Source of the DNA: Mucilaginibacter pankratovii
GTDB lineage: Bacteria; Bacteroidota; Bacteroidia; Sphingobacteriales; Sphingobacteriaceae
Reading direction: 5' to 3'
DNA: 64,000 bases
Assembly: GCF_014773265.1 (NCBI RefSeq)
Contig: NZ_JACWMY010000001.1
Span: forward strand, 372,001 to 436,000
Positions 1 to 11,100 of the stretch are shown here, in pieces. The position numbers and the translations under genes are program-made. The notes under the pieces were generated by a model. That model was not told the DNA's origin, did not search any database, and worked only from the letters and a program-made list of their open reading frames with translations. Each line of letters begins with the position of its first letter. Position 1 is the stretch's first letter.

Positions 1-790
1 CAAACCAGGCCGGGTACCATTCGGCAATAAAGTACGGGCCCTTACCGGCGTAGTTGTCGCCAATAAGCTGTTTAACCTTAGTTACATCATCTATCCCGTT
101 TATAGCGGGCAGCAAACCGGGCAAATGCCCGTCTTTAATGGCAGCCTCGGGGTCGCAGGTGTAAAGCTGCCCGTCAAAACCTGCATCCACAAACATTTTG
201 CGGTTCAATTCCAGGTATTCTTTATCGTTGCCGTACGAACCGTACTCATTCTCTATCTGCACCATCAGGATGTTTCCGCCATGGTTCACCAGCAATGGCG
301 ACAGTTGTTTACCTACCTGCGTAAGATATTTTTTGTAGGCCGCCAGGTATTTAGGCTCCTTACTGCGCACTATAAGGCCATCTTCTTTCTCCAGCCAATA
401 CGGATAGCCGCCAAATTCCCACTCGGCACATACATAAGGGCTTGGGCGTAGTATAACCCACAGGCCTTCTTCCTGCGCTGTTTTTACAAACGCGGCTATA
501 TCATTATTTCCTGCAAAATCATATTGCCCTTTTTGTGGTTCGTGTACGTTCCAAAAAACATAAGTGCCAATGGTATTAAGGCCCATAGCTTTTGCCATAC
601 GCATCCTTTGCCGCCAGGCTTCGCGCGGTACGCGTGTGTAATGCATTTCGCCGGAGATGATCTGCAGTGGTTTACCATCGAGCAAAAAAGCAGTATCGCC
701 AAGGGAAAATGTGTGATTTACCTGCTGAGCCTGTATCACAGCCGAAACGGAGAGAAAAACCGAAAGTAAGGTGAGTTTTATAAATTTCAT
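1..790 (-). CDS. GH35 beta-galactosidase, 3' part beyond left edge (partial)
   Basis: About 263 N-terminal residues are visible, read from an ATG at 788-790 to the window edge. A signal peptide with a Gln-Ala-Gln end (residues 1-22) implies export. The GH35 TIM-barrel opening follows: GEMHYTRVPREAWRQR, then GTYVFWNVHEP, then VQIENEYGSYG, whose second Glu (NE) is the family acid/base. The visible part ends just after FIAEWYPAWF, which holds the likely nucleophile Glu. Family knowledge: GH35 enzymes release terminal beta-galactose. The start lies 44 bp downstream of the GH2 stop, so it is probably the next gene of the same operon, finishing oligosaccharides in the periplasm. The C-terminal domains cannot be judged. 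Confidence 0.88.
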   Translation of the reverse strand, partial: MKFIKLTLLSVFLSVSAVIQAQQVNHTFSLGDTAFLLDGKPLQIISGEMHYTRVPREAWRQRMRMAKAMGLNTIGTYVFWNVHEPQKGQYDFAGNNDIAAFVKTAQEEGLWVILRPSPYVCAEWEFGGYPYWLEKEDGLIVRSKEPKYLAAYKKYLTQVGKQLSPLLVNHGGNILMVQIENEYGSYGNDKEYLELNRKMFVDAGFDGQLYTCDPEAAIKDGHLPGLLPAINGIDDVTKVKQLIGDNYAGKGPYFIAEWYPAWF

Positions 791-834
791 GGAAACAACA
801 GAGGGTTATTAAAAGATGAATTGAGTATGGTTGA

Positions 835-3267
835 TTATTTTATGGTGAGTATTATTGATACAGGTTTTAAACCGGGCGAGGTTACGAGCACCTGTGTTTT
901 ACCCCGTGAACCATTTGTTTGGATATAGGCCAGCAAGCGCCCGTTTAGCGCCTTTCTTTGCGAACCTTTGTAATCTTCGTGGCTGTTGGTGCTTCCGCTT
1001 TCCAGCCCTATGAGTTTACCGGGGCCGCTCACGGAGACCGTTATTTCATTAGCGGCATTGAAAACAGCATTGCCGTTACTATCGGTTATGGATATCTCTA
1101 CCTGGCTTAACCCCTTTGTTTTGGCAGCAAACAAGCTATTATCAGGTATGGCTTTAAGCTGGCTGGCTTCGGCGGACGTTTTTATCGTATTACTGCAAAC
1201 CTCAATTCCGTTATTAAAAGCTTTAACTAAGAGCTCGCCTGGCTGATAATCCACCTGCCATGACGGTACACGCCCCGGGGTAGCCCCCCGCGCTTGCTTA
1301 CCAAGCGAACGGCCATTTAAAAAAAGTTCCGCCTCCTGGCAATTGGTATAGCAATCTATCTTTATTTTACTGCCCGGCTTCCAGTTCCATATGGGTAAGG
1401 CGTTGCGGTGGCTCCAAATACCCCTTTCATCGGCACTGGTAATTTCCCGTGCGCCTATATATACCATTGGCTTATCGGCCCATAGGCTTTGCCTGTAAAA
1501 ATATTCGGGCTTTTTGAAACCCGCCAGGTCGATAAGTCCGGCACCATTGCTCCGTTGCGGCCATTTACCGGCTTCACCAAGATAATCTATGCCCGTCCAC
1601 AGGTATTGCGCAGAAATATACTCGTTGCTGTCAACGGCATTCCACGCTTGCTGTGCCATGCCGTTCTCGCTGCCGTAAATAATCCTGTTAGGATATTTTT
1701 TATGGTCATCAGCATAGCGGTATTCCTGGTAGTTATAACCTACTACATCCAATTCCTCGGGATAACCAACCTCGTTAGACATTACAACGCCCGCAAGCGC
1801 AGCAGTTACAGGGCGGGTTTGGTCTACGGCCTTAACCGCTTTTGCCAACTGGCGGGCTAAAGGTGTAAGGCCGCTTGCAGCCGGGTGATCGGACAGGTAA
1901 CCTTTACCGTAGATTTGCGGATTACGCCCGGTGTTGAGCACTTCATGCGTGTAAGGGTCGTTGGGATAATCTATTTCGTTACCAATGCTCCACATGATAA
2001 TGGACGGATGATTGCGGGCGCGCAACACCATATCAGCCACGTCCCGATCGGCCCATTCCTTAAAATATTCGTGGTAGCCGTTTTTTGATGGCGTGCCCAC
2101 ATTCCAGCCTGCAACCCATTTATTTTTACCTATTTCCCACTCATCAAAAGCTTCATCAATTACCAGGAAGCCCATCCTGTCGCAAAGGTCGTACAAGTAA
2201 TCAGCATGTGGGTTATGGCTCAGCCTTAACGAGTTCACGCCGGCTTCCTTTAAGATCTTTAACCGTCGCACCCACACTTCCGGTGGCACCGCTACGCCTA
2301 AAGCACCTGCATCATCATGGATGCACACGCCTTTCAGCTTTGTACTTTGCCCGTTGAGGAAAAAACCCTTATCCTTATCAAACTTAATGCTGCGGATGCC
2401 GACCGATTGTGTTACGGCGTCGATCTCTTTGCCCTTACTGAAAACGGAGACCCGGAGTTTGTACAAAGCAGGTTTCTCAACACTCCATAACCGGGGGGCT
2501 GCGATGGTTTTATCAAATTCGATAAACTGTTTTTCGACTTTTAGTTTTACCGGCTTTTGCAGCGATGCTACGATCTTATTATTGTCATCGTAAAGGCTTG
2601 CTTTAACAATTACTTCCGTTAACAGGCCGGCACCTTTAGTGATTGCGGCTTTTATATTGATTTGAGCTTTAGAAGCCGAAACTTTTGGTGTGGAGAATGC
2701 AACGTCCCAATTGCCGATATGAACCGCATTTTTAACAACAAGGTAAACGTTACGATAAATACCCGAACCAGTGTACCAGCGCGAATCGGCAAAATCGCTG
2801 TGATCGGCCTTTACAACAATTGTGTTGTTCCCTTTTAGATCGAGATACGGGGTAAGTTCGTATTGGAAGGAAATGAAACCATTGGGGCGCTTACCCAGCA
2901 AATGGCCATTTATCCAAACCTCGCTATTTTTGTATACCCCATCAAAATAAACAAACACTTGTTTGCCCTGCCAATTGCTATTCCCCGCGAAACTTTTTTT
3001 GTACCATCCAATCCCTCCGGGAAGGTAACCCGTGGCGCTTGCCCACTCATCGCTAAACGGGCCTTCGATGCTCCAGTCGTGAGGCAAATCTACGGCCTTC
3101 CACTCTATACCGCCGTCTACGCCTTTTATCCCTGCTGAAATATCACCCTTGTGGAAGCTCCAACCCGAGTTAAATAAAACAGGTACCCACTTATCTTGCG
3201 CCTTTAATATACTGAAGGGCAGTATGAAAACCATCAGCGCGATAAACAGGGAGATCTTATTTTTCAT
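835..3267 (-). CDS. GH2 beta-galactosidase-type glycoside hydrolase with DUF4982-like C-terminus
   Basis: An 810-residue exported enzyme with a signal peptide at residues 1-23 ending in KAQ. Order: GH2 sugar-binding jelly roll (about 28-180), Ig-like domain (about 185-295), TIM barrel (about 298-590), then Ig-like modules matching the DUF4982-containing Bacteroidota GH2 group. The acid/base is Glu431 in WSIGNEID; the nucleophile is probably Glu534 in YGSENG. Family knowledge: such GH2 enzymes mostly remove terminal beta-galactosyl residues, though glucuronidases and mannosidases also belong to GH2, so the substrate rests on context. It begins 12 bp after the GH30 stop and is followed by a GH35 gene, so it is one of two candidate exo-beta-galactosidases in this operon. 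Confidence 0.88.
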   Translation of the reverse strand: MKNKISLFIALMVFILPFSILKAQDKWVPVLFNSGWSFHKGDISAGIKGVDGGIEWKAVDLPHDWSIEGPFSDEWASATGYLPGGIGWYKKSFAGNSNWQGKQVFVYFDGVYKNSEVWINGHLLGKRPNGFISFQYELTPYLDLKGNNTIVVKADHSDFADSRWYTGSGIYRNVYLVVKNAVHIGNWDVAFSTPKVSASKAQINIKAAITKGAGLLTEVIVKASLYDDNNKIVASLQKPVKLKVEKQFIEFDKTIAAPRLWSVEKPALYKLRVSVFSKGKEIDAVTQSVGIRSIKFDKDKGFFLNGQSTKLKGVCIHDDAGALGVAVPPEVWVRRLKILKEAGVNSLRLSHNPHADYLYDLCDRMGFLVIDEAFDEWEIGKNKWVAGWNVGTPSKNGYHEYFKEWADRDVADMVLRARNHPSIIMWSIGNEIDYPNDPYTHEVLNTGRNPQIYGKGYLSDHPAASGLTPLARQLAKAVKAVDQTRPVTAALAGVVMSNEVGYPEELDVVGYNYQEYRYADDHKKYPNRIIYGSENGMAQQAWNAVDSNEYISAQYLWTGIDYLGEAGKWPQRSNGAGLIDLAGFKKPEYFYRQSLWADKPMVYIGAREITSADERGIWSHRNALPIWNWKPGSKIKIDCYTNCQEAELFLNGRSLGKQARGATPGRVPSWQVDYQPGELLVKAFNNGIEVCSNTIKTSAEASQLKAIPDNSLFAAKTKGLSQVEISITDSNGNAVFNAANEITVSVSGPGKLIGLESGSTNSHEDYKGSQRKALNGRLLAYIQTNGSRGKTQVLVTSPGLKPVSIILTIK

Positions 3268-3279
3268 ATCAGTAATGGG

Positions 3280-4821
3280 TTATATACTTTTTTTGATAGA
3301 ACCGGTGATGGTAACAACCGACCGGCCAGGAATTACACTACTGCCGCCTGATATTTTACCCGCTTGTAGTTCCGCATTTTGCGATGTAACGTATGATGAT
3401 GCAAATTTCACCTTTGCTGTACCCGCATCTAACTTAATGGTTACATCATCAGCCGATGGGTTGACGATAACCAGCGTTAAAGCTTTGTCTTTTTTAAATG
3501 CGGATACCAGCAATTTGGGAGCCGCCCCCGCAGACACGCTGGCGTCAACGCGTATGGCCCCCGGCCTTACAAAGCGGCTATAATTGCCAAACGCCCACAG
3601 CATTTTACTGCTGTAAAAATCCCCGTCGGTTTTATTTTTATCTATATAGATCAGGCCGTCCTTATAATCGTAGGGAGAGATCGCCGTCCACCATTGCCAT
3701 GCCGAAGCATTAGCCACCGCAAGATCGGTATGAATTACCGACGCGAGGTATAGCGCTGCGTTGATCCCCAGGTCGCGCTTATTGCCGCTGATCTCGCCGG
3801 CGTTGTCGCCGAGGATACAATATTCCGATTGCCAGAAGTTTAGCCCCTTTATGCTGGCAATGGTATCTGCCAAAGCCTTGCGGGCCTTTACAGACGTCGG
3901 CAAAGGCGAGGTAGTAAAGTAGCTGTGCGCTGCAATGATATTACTAACATTGGGCAGGTTACCCAAATAGTTAGGCGAACCGGGTTTAAAAAATTCATTC
4001 ACCTGGTTTCCCTTACCGGGCTTATCGCCTTTGGTAAATAAATAATTGATGCTTCCGGCCTCAGCCACCAATATGCCGCTACTGATGTTGTTTTGGTTAA
4101 ATTTATTACTGATCGACCGCACAAGCCCCGTGATCTCTGCATTATTGTAAGGGCAACCCTCTTGTCCGCCATCGCTCCAATCCCATTGGGGTTCGTTTAC
4201 GGGGCTTATATAATCAAACTTTATGTTACTTATCTTTTCTATTCCTTTAACGATGTTTACCAGGTAACCGGCAAAAGCATCGTAGTTATCAGGTGTTATA
4301 TTTACTTTACCAGCATTTGCATAGGCTTTGCCGTTGCTTGTAAATTGCACGGGCGGCGTATTGGTAAAACCTAAAAACTGATTTACATGCCGCTTTTTTG
4401 CGGCTTTTAAAAACCATATTTGCCCGGCCTGGTTTTGCCAGTTGTAGCTGCCATCGTTGTTTAAAAACGATTCGGCGCGCCGCCATTCATCTTTTATACC
4501 GCTTGTGTTACCCTGTTGCGTACTCCCGCCGCCGATATTAAACCGCCATAACGACAAGCCAATTCCTTTGGGAGAACCATCGGCATTGTTATCCAGACTG
4601 AACAACAGGTCGGCAATTTTCTCGCGCTTAGCATCGGGCCAATTGCCTACAAACTGGCCCGCCCAGGCATCAGAAGCTGCAAAATTGCTGATGGTTTGAT
4701 AGGTTTTTGACACATCAATAGTAATAGTTGCTTCACTGCCCTGCCCATTGGCAACCAGCCGGCCAAGCGCCAGGCAGGTTACCATTAACAGGACAAATTT
4801 AATAGTGGGTATTCTGGTCAT
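3280..4821 (-). CDS. GH30 family hydrolase, probable endo-beta-1,6-galactanase
   Basis: A 513-residue exported protein with a hydrophobic signal at residues 7-26. The (beta/alpha)8 barrel has Glu210 in SPVNEPQWDW as acid/base and Glu333 in NFWQSEYC as nucleophile. A beta-sandwich typical of GH30 closes the chain (about 415-513). The motif PVNEPQWDW followed by QEGCPYNNAEI resembles the GH30 group that includes fungal and bacterial endo-beta-1,6-galactanases, so that activity is the best guess; glucosylceramidase- or xylanase-type GH30 is less likely. It lies 48 bp after the GH5 stop and 12 bp before the GH2 start. An endo-acting enzyme with two exo-beta-galactosidases makes a coherent galactan-degrading set. 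No lipobox is seen, so it may be periplasmic or secreted. Confidence 0.82.
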   Translation of the reverse strand: MTRIPTIKFVLLMVTCLALGRLVANGQGSEATITIDVSKTYQTISNFAASDAWAGQFVGNWPDAKREKIADLLFSLDNNADGSPKGIGLSLWRFNIGGGSTQQGNTSGIKDEWRRAESFLNNDGSYNWQNQAGQIWFLKAAKKRHVNQFLGFTNTPPVQFTSNGKAYANAGKVNITPDNYDAFAGYLVNIVKGIEKISNIKFDYISPVNEPQWDWSDGGQEGCPYNNAEITGLVRSISNKFNQNNISSGILVAEAGSINYLFTKGDKPGKGNQVNEFFKPGSPNYLGNLPNVSNIIAAHSYFTTSPLPTSVKARKALADTIASIKGLNFWQSEYCILGDNAGEISGNKRDLGINAALYLASVIHTDLAVANASAWQWWTAISPYDYKDGLIYIDKNKTDGDFYSSKMLWAFGNYSRFVRPGAIRVDASVSAGAAPKLLVSAFKKDKALTLVIVNPSADDVTIKLDAGTAKVKFASSYVTSQNAELQAGKISGGSSVIPGRSVVTITGSIKKSI

Positions 4822-4869
4822 TATTTTAAAACAAAGCGGGCACGCCAGTTGGCTGTACCCGCATGTAAA

Positions 4870-6375
4870 TTACTGTTGTACAATTTGCCATTGCTGGTTG
4901 GTACCTGTATTCGTATTCCATTGGATAATACTTGCACCATTAGTGGTAGATGCGCCGTTTACATCGAGCGCAAACCCGCTGTTTCTATTTATAACTTTAT
5001 AAATACCCGGGCTTGCAGCGGTTAACTGCCATTGCTGGTTGTTGCCGCCATTCCAGGGCCATTGAATAATAGCCGCGCCTGCAGTAGTTGAGCTCATATC
5101 TACATCAAGGGCCTTACTGCTGTTACGGTTTGTGATCTTATAATAGCCGTCGCCATTGCTTGCTATTACCCACTGTTGATTGTTACCCCCATTTTGCGGC
5201 CATTGAATAATGCCTGCGCCATCAGCTGTAGATGAAGCATTAACATCCAGCGCCTGCCCGCTATTTTGGTTTAAAAAGCGATAGAATGCACCGGTGTAAA
5301 ACACATCGGTACCACCGGCACCCACGCCCCATGCATACATAAGACGGCTTAAACCCGATAAATTTGTATTAGTAACCGTAAGGCTTGTTCCGCTTCCGCT
5401 TAACTGCTGCATGGCATAACTATCGCCCGTGCGGATGCCCGGCCAATAAACACTACCCATGCTGTAACTGCGCGCCACATTGGTAAGGCCCTGCAGGTAG
5501 GCAATTTCCGGGTCGCCACCTATGGCGCCTGTGTAGTTTTTACTGCCCGTCATGGGCACACCAAATTCGGTAAGCACAGCACGACTGGCATAGCTGCCTA
5601 TATTGCTTTTAAAACGATTTTCCCATTGGGCAGCGGTAGTGTTGGTGCCATCACTAAAAAAATTATAATCATGTATAGATAGCAGGCAACCGGTAAAGCG
5701 GCTATCGGCCCCCACTCCTTTAATATCCTGCGAGTAAGAGGTGCCACTTATTAATATGTGCCCCTGAGGTACGGTTGGATAATTACTAAGCCATTGGGCG
5801 CAAATGGCGGTCCAGTCGGTTAACGAATATCCGTGAGGTTCGTTAAATATCTCAAAGTAAACATGGGGGTTGCTTCCGTACCGGGCAACCACTGCTTTCC
5901 ACATCAACCAAAACTCAGTCATATTATCTACCTTCCCATCGGCTTGTGATTTGGATTCCCAGCAAGCCAATATTACATTCATATTTTTGCTGATAGCCTT
6001 ATCAATAACACCGATGTAAGAACCCCACCAAGCCTGCGATACAGTTGAATAATTCACCGGTAAGCGCAGGGTATTGGCACCCGTATTGGCCTTGATACCG
6101 GTTAACACCGCATCGGCTGTTGCGGATACGGTAGTGTAATTATCTGATGATGACAAGGCACTTAAAACCAAAATGCCATCACTAAAATTATCGCCGTCTG
6201 CAGCCCAGTTTACACCCTTGAGTGGGCCGGCCGGGGGCGGGTCGGTCGTAATCGGGACAGCTGGTAAATCTACTACATCTGTTTTCCCGGGGTTATCGGC
6301 TACATGGCCATTATCTTTCTTACAACCGGTTATTAAAACACCAGCTACTAACACTAAACCAAATATTCTCTTCAT
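4870..6375 (-). CDS. GH5 endo-glycosidase lipoprotein with C-terminal ricin-type lectin
   Basis: A 501-residue lipoprotein: the signal ends in LITGC with the lipid-bearing Cys at 18, followed by a Pro-rich linker (about 30-50). The GH5 barrel spans about 52-350, with Glu179 in EIFNEPHG as acid/base and Glu270 in VLTEFGVP as nucleophile. Residues about 364-501 form three copies of a unit containing ALDV and ending in a QxW motif (QQWVI, QQWQL, QQWQI), a ricin B/CBM13-like beta-trefoil. The lectin presumably binds galactose- or arabinose-containing chains. The enzyme is probably displayed at the cell surface as the first cutter for the SusCD pair. It is 80 bp downstream of susD. The GH5 subfamily, and so the bond cut, cannot be fixed by eye. 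Confidence 0.85.
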   Translation of the reverse strand: MKRIFGLVLVAGVLITGCKKDNGHVADNPGKTDVVDLPAVPITTDPPPAGPLKGVNWAADGDNFSDGILVLSALSSSDNYTTVSATADAVLTGIKANTGANTLRLPVNYSTVSQAWWGSYIGVIDKAISKNMNVILACWESKSQADGKVDNMTEFWLMWKAVVARYGSNPHVYFEIFNEPHGYSLTDWTAICAQWLSNYPTVPQGHILISGTSYSQDIKGVGADSRFTGCLLSIHDYNFFSDGTNTTAAQWENRFKSNIGSYASRAVLTEFGVPMTGSKNYTGAIGGDPEIAYLQGLTNVARSYSMGSVYWPGIRTGDSYAMQQLSGSGTSLTVTNTNLSGLSRLMYAWGVGAGGTDVFYTGAFYRFLNQNSGQALDVNASSTADGAGIIQWPQNGGNNQQWVIASNGDGYYKITNRNSSKALDVDMSSTTAGAAIIQWPWNGGNNQQWQLTAASPGIYKVINRNSGFALDVNGASTTNGASIIQWNTNTGTNQQWQIVQQ

Positions 6376-6455
6376 AGGTAAGCCGGGTTAAAGCACCATT
6401 AAAACAGAAGGGAGTAAGTAACACTCCCCTCTGCTTATTTATTAGTAACCAGTTA

Positions 6456-8159
6456 TTAGTAACCAGCGTTTTGCTGTAATTGCCCACCCGATGCCTGGAT
6501 CTCGGTTCGAGGTATTGGCAACCAGTAGTGCTTGGTTGCGAATGAACGGCCATCCAACGCAACTTTTGGGGTATATACAAAGCTACCGCCTGCTGTCTTG
6601 GTGATAATAACACCGCCTGCAGGTTTGTTATCAGTAACCTCGGCTATCTTCCAACGGCGCACATCGTAAAAACGATGCTCTTCAAACGCCAGTTCAACAC
6701 GGCGTTCGTAACGCACGGCATCGCGCATTTGTGCCTGCGACATACCCGCTGCTAAAGTTGGCATATTAACACTGGGGCGCGAACGGATAAGGTTGATAGC
6801 GGTACGCGCGCTTAGTGTTGCTCCGGCTGGGATCACATCCGGCCCGTAAGCCTCGTTAGCAGCCTCTGCGAAGTTCAACAGGATCTCTGCGTAGCGGAAA
6901 TAGATCCATGGATGAAAGCCGGCGTTGCCCCATGGGTTTTCAAGCGGGTACGCATCATCCATGTATTTGCGAAGGTAATATCCTGTTTTAGTAGTGTTCC
7001 AGTTGCTGTTACCGTCTTTACTGTCTTTTCCGCCCGGCAGAAAGGTTTCCACATTGCGCCCTCTGTATGGCGAGCCATTGTGTAATACAGTGGCATCAAA
7101 CCTTGGGTCACGGTGATCATAAGGGTGCGTTGGGTCGTATCCGGAAGTGGGGTCTGTTATTGGTTTCCCGTTATCCATCTCATAATCATCCACAAGGTTT
7201 TGCAGCGGTGTGTTACCTGCCCATCCGCCGTAACCATTTGGCCCGTTGGCAATTTCCATGTGGGTATGGTTATCATTTTTGGTGTAAAGGCGCTCAAATA
7301 TTACCTCGTTTGTTTCGTTAACCAAAAACATGTTGTTATACCCGCCGGTGTAAATCCCATATTTACCAAGGCTTATAACCGCCTGTGCAGCAGTTGCGGC
7401 ATCAGCCCAGGTACCTGCGCCGTCATATAACGGGCTGGCAGCATAAAGTGCCAAACGAGATTTTAATGCGAGTGCTGCGCCTTTAGTAGCGCGGCCCAAC
7501 AGCCATGTCCCGTCGTTATTAACGGGTAACTTTGCAGCCGCTTCGTCCAGTTGAGCTATGGTATAGGCAATGCTTTCCTTAATAGTTGCACGCTTAAATA
7601 GTGCTGGGTCCTGCAGGTTATCGGTTAATTCATAAACCTTATCGCCTACTAATACTGCGCCACCGTAGTTACGGATAACGTCCTGATATCTAAAAGCTCT
7701 GATAAATTTCAGTTCACCCTCTAAACGCACTTTGTGGCCTGGGCTCATGGTTATTTTCGGCAATACACTCAATGCATAATTACACTCGCGGATACCACGG
7801 TAGCTGCGTGCCCACAATACGCCGGCTCCACCCAAATTTTCGGGAGCAAGCTGGCCGCGCTGTACCAACCAGGTATCATCATCGTTGTTGTAGATGGACT
7901 CATCAGTTAGCGAGCTCCACATACTGTACTCAAAACCTCTACCAAAACCGGGCACGGTACCGTCACCCTCTTTGTTTTGTAATTGAGTACCCAAATACCT
8001 GTTGGTTACGTAAGCTTCAAACACTGCGGTATCTGCTTCTACCGCCGAGGTAGCTATCCTATCTGTTGGCTGTACGGCCAGGAAATCTTTTTTACATCCG
8101 GCTATTGCTAACGCCGTTACTGCAAAAAGGTAAAATGTTCTTTTATAATTTTTTCTCAT
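6456..8159 (-). CDS. susD-like: SusD/RagB-family glycan-binding lipoprotein
   Basis: A 567-residue outer-membrane lipoprotein with a lipobox ending at Cys22 (ALAIAGC). The N-terminus KKDFLAVQPTDRI and the C-terminal pattern with RSRPSVNMP, RYERRVELAFEEHRFYDVRRWK and LPIPRTEI are hallmarks of the SusD family. It caps the SusC barrel at the cell surface and binds oligosaccharides. The stop of susC and this start are 11 bp apart, so they are co-transcribed. SusD sequences diverge strongly with substrate, so this one cannot be assigned a ligand by eye; the galactan inference comes from the downstream hydrolases. Confidence 0.95.
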   Translation of the reverse strand: MRKNYKRTFYLFAVTALAIAGCKKDFLAVQPTDRIATSAVEADTAVFEAYVTNRYLGTQLQNKEGDGTVPGFGRGFEYSMWSSLTDESIYNNDDDTWLVQRGQLAPENLGGAGVLWARSYRGIRECNYALSVLPKITMSPGHKVRLEGELKFIRAFRYQDVIRNYGGAVLVGDKVYELTDNLQDPALFKRATIKESIAYTIAQLDEAAAKLPVNNDGTWLLGRATKGAALALKSRLALYAASPLYDGAGTWADAATAAQAVISLGKYGIYTGGYNNMFLVNETNEVIFERLYTKNDNHTHMEIANGPNGYGGWAGNTPLQNLVDDYEMDNGKPITDPTSGYDPTHPYDHRDPRFDATVLHNGSPYRGRNVETFLPGGKDSKDGNSNWNTTKTGYYLRKYMDDAYPLENPWGNAGFHPWIYFRYAEILLNFAEAANEAYGPDVIPAGATLSARTAINLIRSRPSVNMPTLAAGMSQAQMRDAVRYERRVELAFEEHRFYDVRRWKIAEVTDNKPAGGVIITKTAGGSFVYTPKVALDGRSFATKHYWLPIPRTEIQASGGQLQQNAGY

Positions 8160-8170
8160 GACTGTTTAAA

Positions 8171-11100
8171 TTAAAATTTCACGTTTGCGCCTATGTTGAT
8201 TATGCGTTGCTGCGGATAAAACTGGCCGCTGCCACTTGTACCCTCAGGGTCATAATCTTTAACTTTTGATATCGTGAAAAGGTTAAATGCACTTGCATAA
8301 ACGCGCAAGCCTGCTAATTTAATTTTAGATAGAACCGTTGAGCCAAAGTTGTATCCTAACTGTACGTTCTTCAACCTCAGGAAGGATGCATTATCAAGCC
8401 AGAAGGTATTGTTGTACTGGCCACCGCTTATCGCGCTTGATGCACGCTCTGTTACACGCGGGTAAGTTCCGTCGGGGTTGCTTGCGCTAAACCTGTTATC
8501 GGCCCAGCTGCTGTAAAAGTTACCGATAGTACCTGTCTCTGGTAACACGTACTGGCTCACTTTAGACTGGCCTGAAAATAACATTTGCAAATCGAATTTT
8601 TTGTATGCCGCGTTTAAGGTAAAGCCGTATGTCATCAATGGGATATTGCCATACTTGGTACGTTCGCGGTCATCCGCTGTGATCTTACCATCGTTATTAA
8701 AATCTTCGTATTTCAGGTCGCCAACTTTAGCGCCCGAAACGTGCGGATACGCATCCAATTCTGCCTGGGTGCGGAAAATACCTATGCTGTTATACAAAAG
8801 GTACGTATTCAAAGGATGGCCTGTTTGGCTTTGATAATCTAAAGTACCTGATGCTTCATCTATAAAGATGATCTTGCTTTTTGCGTAAGTGATGTTACCA
8901 GAGATACCCCAGGTAAAATCGCGGCCGCTATTGTTGTATCCCAGTGTAGCTTCAAAACCTGTGCTGTTTACTTTACCAATGTTTTCAGACGGCACAAGCG
9001 GATCGGCATTGTATGGGTTTACTATGCCCGAGGTGGCGGGTAAAGATGCATTGCGGGCAGCCAAAATACCTGAGCGTTTTTGCTGGAAGTAAATAGCCTC
9101 GAGGGTAAAGTTCCTTAGGAACGTTGCATTAATACCAATGTCAAGTTTACGGGCAACCTCCCAGGTAATATTAGGGTTAGCCAGTTTTACCAGGTTAATA
9201 TTTGGCTGAATAACGTTTGAGTTGGGACCTGGGTCGTAAGCTACAAAGCCATTGCCAACAATTACATAATTGTTAAAGTATTGAAACCCGTTTACGGCAT
9301 CATTACCCAACGAACCGTAAGATGCTCTCAACTTTAAATCGTCGATAAATTTCACGTTATCTTTAAACCAGGTTTCTTTGGAGATACGGTAACCCACAGA
9401 AGCAGATGGGAAGTAACCCCATTGTTTTCCTTCCGGGAAAATCGAGCTTCCGTCTGCCCTTAACTGGCCTTCAAACAAGTACTTTTCATCATAACTATAA
9501 GCAAGCCTGCTGATGATACTGCGACGGGTGTAGTTTGAGCTGTAACCCGAATTCAGGTAATCTGTTGCCGCGCTGCCGCCTTGCGAAAGTTCCGGCAATT
9601 GCGATGATAAATAGTTAAAACGTGTCGCGTCGAAGTAATCGAGATGATTTTTGCTTTGCTCGTAACCAACAAACGCGTTAATATCATGTGCACCAAACCG
9701 GCGTGCGTAATTTAATTTAATGTTTGATGTGATAAGCGACTGGTTGTTTTGAGACTCGAACAAGGTCGCCTTTTTGTTATTACCTCCCACCACTGTAGCA
9801 GTATAAGTATCTGCTGCCTGGTTGTAAGTGTACAAGTTATAAGGTGTATTGTAGTTTTTGTTAAAGTTGAAGGATTTATCAACAGAGAAAAAACCATCGA
9901 GCGAAAGCCCCTTTAACGGTAAAAGATAACTACCCCTTAAAATGGCGTTTAAAGTTTGTGAAGGGTTTTGTGCTGTTCCGCCAATATCGGTTACCTGTAC
10001 CGCAGGGTTGTTATCTTCGATACCCCGTGTTGGAAATCCATTTGGATAGAACGCAGCAACGGTTGGTTTTGAGCGATAGATAGACCTGAAGATACCACCG
10101 GCACCTACCATTGGGAATTTACGCTGCTCTTCGCGGCCCGATAATGACAAGCCTACTTTTAATTTGCTCGTAACGTTTGCATCTATGTTAGAGCGGAAAT
10201 TATACTGATTATACTTGGTAGCGCCATTTTTGTAAATACCGTCCTGGTATAGGGTACCCAGTGAAACAAAGTATTTTACATCATCGCTGCCGCCGGTTAT
10301 TGATAAGCTATGCTGATTTTGCAAAGCCTGAGATTTTAAAGTGGTCTTCAACCAATCGGTGTTAGGAAAGTTGATCGGGTCAGAACCGTCCCTGAATTTT
10401 TGGATCTGGGCTTCTGAATAGGTCTGGTTAGGGCCGCCACCGCTGTTAGCATCGAGGGCAACCTCATTCATAAGCTGCGCATAAGTTGCTGCATCGGCCA
10501 TTTTAGGCAAACGCGTTGGCGAACTAAAGCCCTGGTTAAACGAATAGCTAATGGTTGGTTTACCGGTTTTACCTCTTTTGGTAGTTACCAATATAACGCC
10601 GTTAGCCGCACGGTTACCGTAAATGGCCGCCGATGCATCTTTTAGTACAGATACGCTTTCGATATCATTCGGATCAAGGCGCTCTAAGCCGCCAATCTGG
10701 CCGGGGATACCATCTACAACAACCAGTACGTTGTTGCTGCCGGTTGTTGCCAAACCCCTTATGGTGATGCCGGAGCCATCGTAACCCGGCTCGCCACTGC
10801 GGTTATTTACAATTACACCAGAAAAACGACCGGCGAAAGAGTTGGAAAGGTTGGGCTGCGGGCTTTTCACCAGGTCGGCACCCTTTACCTGCGATATTGA
10901 TCCGGTTAAGGTGGCTTTCTTTTGCGTGCCGTAACCTACTACTACAACTTCGTTGAGCGACCTTGCATCGGCCCCTAACTGCACATTAACGGTTGAGCGG
11001 CCGTTGATAGCAACTTCCTGTGTGTTGTAGCCGATGAAAGAAAATACAAGCGATCCGTTTGGGTCTTTTACCAGGAGCGTAAACTTACCGTTGATATCGG

